Shown one piece after another: positions 52,667 to 55,058 of a stretch of 55,058 bases of DNA. Position 1 is the stretch's first letter. Every line of letters begins with the position of its first letter. The notes under the pieces are model-generated. The model was given only the letters and a program-made list of their open reading frames with translations, had not been told where the DNA came from and ran no database searches. The DNA comes from Candidatus Kapaibacterium sp. (GTDB lineage Bacteria > Bacteroidota > Ignavibacteria > Kapaibacteriales > UBA7675). Made by a program: the position numbers and the translations under genes. The stretch is from positions 1-55,058 of the forward strand of contig JANQRB010000172.1 in the NCBI GenBank assembly GCA_028284775.1, given 5' to 3'.

Positions 52667-55058
52667 TCAGCGGGCTATCGTCAGGCTGCGGGTGCTGCTG
52701 TGCCCGGCAGTACTCAGGCGGCAGTAATAGGTACCCGCGGCTAAGGTAGGAGTTTGAAACCTTAGCTCGTGGTCACCCGCCGCAAGCAATACATTGCGCA
52801 AGAGCACCAGCACTTCTTCTCCCTGCGCCGAATACAACACAAGTGTCACATGCGCCGGCTTCTGGAGCGCGAATTGAAGAGTGCTGTACGCCGCCGCCGG
52901 GTTGGGAAAGACCTGTTCCAAGCTCAAGCCGGCATCGACATTGAGTTCACCCGTTACGTCAGTGACAGTTGCTGTAAGATCGATTGTCGTCGTCGCGGGC
53001 GCGGATGTTGTCGTAATCCGCAGTTGGGCGTTAACCGGACTACTGTCCTCCGGCGTAAATCGAAAACAGATGCGGCGCATTTGCCCGGGTAATATTTCGT
53101 CGCCGGGATCCCAGGCCGCAAGCAGACTGAATCGATCACTGTCGGCGCCGATAAAGTCAAGCGCATTGATCCGAATGGGAAAATCGCCGTCATTCGTAAA
53201 CTCGATACATTCTTCCACGATTTGAAGCTCGCCTCCGACCACATGCGCGCGCAGGGCGAACTGTGCCGGCGTCACGCTGTATGCTTCGATACCGACGAAT
53301 CCGAAAAGCGATATCGTCAGGTCGGCCTGGTTCGTGGAGTTGTTCGCCAGCAGGATCGTCCCGTTCTTGGAGCCGCGTTCGACACTATTCAAACGAATCG
53401 CAATGGCTGCCTCGGCGCCGGGCGCGATGTCCACATCCTCCGTAATGGAGCTGTAGTCGCCGTTAATGACAGGGTCGGCAAAAATTCGCAGTGGTACATT
53501 GCCGGTATTGCGGATTGTCACGTTTCGTTCCAGCGCGCTTCCGGCCCTGGTCGTATCGCCGTCGAAGAGGTTGTTAACTTCAGTTGCCAGCGTCCGCAGA
53601 CCGCCAAAGCCACGCAGTGTGACTGACTGAAATTCGGCATTGTTAAGGATTTCCAATTGCGCATTCTTCGGACCGCCCGACTGCGGCTGGAAGCTGACAC
53701 GGAAATCCGTCTCCGCGCCGGGACTGAGCACGGAGTTCGCCGGCGTGGCAATAATGCGAAAATCGTCCTTGTCGGCGCCGACGATACTGACTTCGCTGAT
53801 GTTAAGTTCCGTCGTGCCGGGGTTGCGGATGCTCAGACGGCGTTCCTGGTAAGTAGCGGGCGCATCGACAATGGCTGTATCGGCGTTGATGTCGTTGCCG
53901 CCGCCCTGAATGGACAGGCGTATCTCCGCGCCGGCAATGCCCTGCCCGCCAAGAGCGAGGAAACGTTCGCCCGCCGGACCGCTCTGATCGCTCAGGTCAT
54001 TGCTGGCAAGGCGAAGGGTTGAAATCCGCACCCCTTCCTTGCGCGGCGTAAAACGTACAGTCAGTGTCGCCGAGCCGCCGACAGGTATCACCAGACGTCC
54101 ATTGCCGCTGGAAATGGCTTCCGGCAGAACGGCTTCCAGGGTGAAATCGCGGTCGGTGATCATCATACGCACGTCGTCGGGACGAATCAGGAGACGAGCA
54201 TCGCCCTGGTTGCTGACAGTGACGGTCTGTTCGCTGAACGAACCGACAGGTGTCGGGGGGAATTGAAGGCTGCGCGGCATCTGTAACAATGCCGAACGCG
54301 CATTGAATCTGTTAAAGTCATAGCTAAAAAGACCGGGTACCGGTTCATCGTTTTCATTGCGACCCAGAACGGTATTCAGATTGTCTTCCAGAAATGCGTC
54401 GCTTAGAAACAGCAGCCGCGCGAAATGCATTCCGGCCTGCTGCGGAGCGAAGACGATACGCAGTTGAAGCTCGGCCGAGGGTGGCAGGCTGAAGCGTTCA
54501 TCGCTGTCGATATTCTGATAGCCGCCGCCTACCCGGCGCTGCAGGCGAAAAGATTCGGCGGGCAGCGGCGTTCCATTGCCAAAGCCGGCGCTCCAGCGTA
54601 CACGCAGACGGCCGTCGACGGGATTGTCCAGATCGAGCTGCATCATGCGAAAGGCGCTGACATTGATTGCCGCCAGCCCGGTATTGGACAAGACAAAATC
54701 GACGACGGCCTCCTCGTCGCCCGCAGATGCATCGATGTTCAGGGCGGCAGTGGACTGGTTGGCGATATGGCCGACAGCATTGGCCGCCCTGAATTTCAGC
54801 CGACCGCGCAGGCCGGTGCCCGCCAGGGCGATCGTCGTCAGTGACGACTCGTGTTTGCCGTTGAGCGTCTGAAAACTGTAATGCAGCTCGGCGTTGCGCA
54901 GCCCTTCGTCACGCGGCGAAAACTCCAGGTCAACTGCGGCAGTGGCGCCGGGGTCGACAAGCCCCTGTACAATCGGGGGTGCGCCGGAAGCGCCGGCCAG
55001 CTTAAAGTCGGAGGCGCCGCCGAGCGCAATCCGATAGCGGTAGGTAACACTGGCCTCG
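52667..55058 (-). CDS. choice-of-anchor D domain protein with T9SS sorting domain (5' truncated by window edge)
   Basis: The frame is open without a stop to the right edge, so a TTG at 54691 is not the start and the N-terminus lies outside the window. I translated the extra ~122 codons by hand; they read as more of the same repeat (VDLEFSPRDEGLRNAELHYS, IALAGTGLRGRLKFRA, VVDFVLSNTGLAAINVSAF). The ~797 visible residues hold about six ASH/choice-of-anchor D beta-sandwich units (VSNQGDARL, LTVRFTPRKEGVRISTLRLA, IRNPGTTELNI, DFRVSFQPQSGGPKNAQLEI). A T9SS sorting domain follows (EQVFPNPAAAYSTLQFAL ... LAAGTYYCRLSTA). It should be a surface or secreted protein; any catalytic part would lie beyond the edge. 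Confidence 0.87.
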   Translation of the reverse strand, partial: EASVTYRYRIALGGASDFKLAGASGAPPIVQGLVDPGATAAVDLEFSPRDEGLRNAELHYSFQTLNGKHESSLTTIALAGTGLRGRLKFRAANAVGHIANQSTAALNIDASAGDEEAVVDFVLSNTGLAAINVSAFRMMQLDLDNPVDGRLRVRWSAGFGNGTPLPAESFRLQRRVGGGYQNIDSDERFSLPPSAELQLRIVFAPQQAGMHFARLLFLSDAFLEDNLNTVLGRNENDEPVPGLFSYDFNRFNARSALLQMPRSLQFPPTPVGSFSEQTVTVSNQGDARLLIRPDDVRMMITDRDFTLEAVLPEAISSGNGRLVIPVGGSATLTVRFTPRKEGVRISTLRLASNDLSDQSGPAGERFLALGGQGIAGAEIRLSIQGGGNDINADTAIVDAPATYQERRLSIRNPGTTELNISEVSIVGADKDDFRIIATPANSVLSPGAETDFRVSFQPQSGGPKNAQLEILNNAEFQSVTLRGFGGLRTLATEVNNLFDGDTTRAGSALERNVTIRNTGNVPLRIFADPVINGDYSSITEDVDIAPGAEAAIAIRLNSVERGSKNGTILLANNSTNQADLTISLFGFVGIEAYSVTPAQFALRAHVVGGELQIVEECIEFTNDGDFPIRINALDFIGADSDRFSLLAAWDPGDEILPGQMRRICFRFTPEDSSPVNAQLRITTTSAPATTTIDLTATVTDVTGELNVDAGLSLEQVFPNPAAAYSTLQFALQKPAHVTLVLYSAQGEEVLVLLRNVLLAAGDHELRFQTPTLAAGTYYCRLSTAGHSSTRSLTIAR

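Noticed and set aside
54838..55050. A separate 70-codon minus-strand gene near the right edge
   Set aside because: Hand translation shows that the choice-of-anchor D frame is open through this whole region to the edge.

Overview
The window looks like a chromosomal piece of a GC-rich member of the Bacteroidota/Chlorobiota/Ignavibacteriota (FCB) group. The evidence is nine proteins that end in a type IX secretion system (T9SS) C-terminal sorting domain, a SprB repeat, two Omp28-related proteins, DUF4397 and choice-of-anchor D proteins, and many lipoboxes. No rRNA, tRNA, integrase, transposase or CRISPR array is visible, and no core T9SS machinery is recognised, so genus and species cannot be given.

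Left part (1-8.1 kb): the end of an outer-membrane barrel gene, a lipoprotein, a secreted protein made of three 639-bp DUF4397 modules, a membrane-anchored diheme cytochrome c, and a persulfide/sulfane-sulfur group (single-domain rhodanese, small secreted protein, CstB-like metallo-beta-lactamase/rhodanese fusion). Next (8.7-20.3 kb) come a 1439-residue RHS/YD-repeat protein with an alpha/beta-hydrolase-like tip, a small SprB-repeat T9SS cargo, and a four-gene envelope operon. That operon ends in a large lipoprotein with beta-propeller, duplicated CRD-like and OmpA-like parts, an architecture like that of T9SS protein PorE.

Middle part (20.7-40.2 kb): two paralogous minus-strand trios, each with an Omp28-related protein, a BNR/YCF48-type T9SS protein and a TPR-LuxR regulator. 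The gene order is Omp28-BNR-LuxR in the left trio and LuxR-BNR-Omp28 in the right one. Between them, on the plus strand, is the most interesting locus: a full-length Ro60/Rsr (TROVE plus vWA) gene; two tandem structured RNA candidates with conserved ends and variable middles, read here as Y RNAs; and a two-gene P-loop ATPase operon whose promoter carries three iterated copies of an 18-bp dyad. The second ATPase has a TPR C-terminal half of clearly lower GC. A plausible but unproven reading is an RNA-surveillance or defence island: the Ro-Y RNA particle with a STAND-like ATPase pair.

Right part (40.4-55 kb): an MBOAT O-acyltransferase with its SGNH-type partner (envelope polysaccharide acylation), a LytS/LytTR two-component pair, a 21-repeat leucine-rich T9SS cargo, a third BNR-type T9SS cargo, two tandem paralogous small secreted proteins of unknown function, and the 3' part of a choice-of-anchor D T9SS protein that runs off the right edge. 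Many start sites were moved from the longest open frame to the codon with a Shine-Dalgarno sequence and signal peptide; this is noted per gene.
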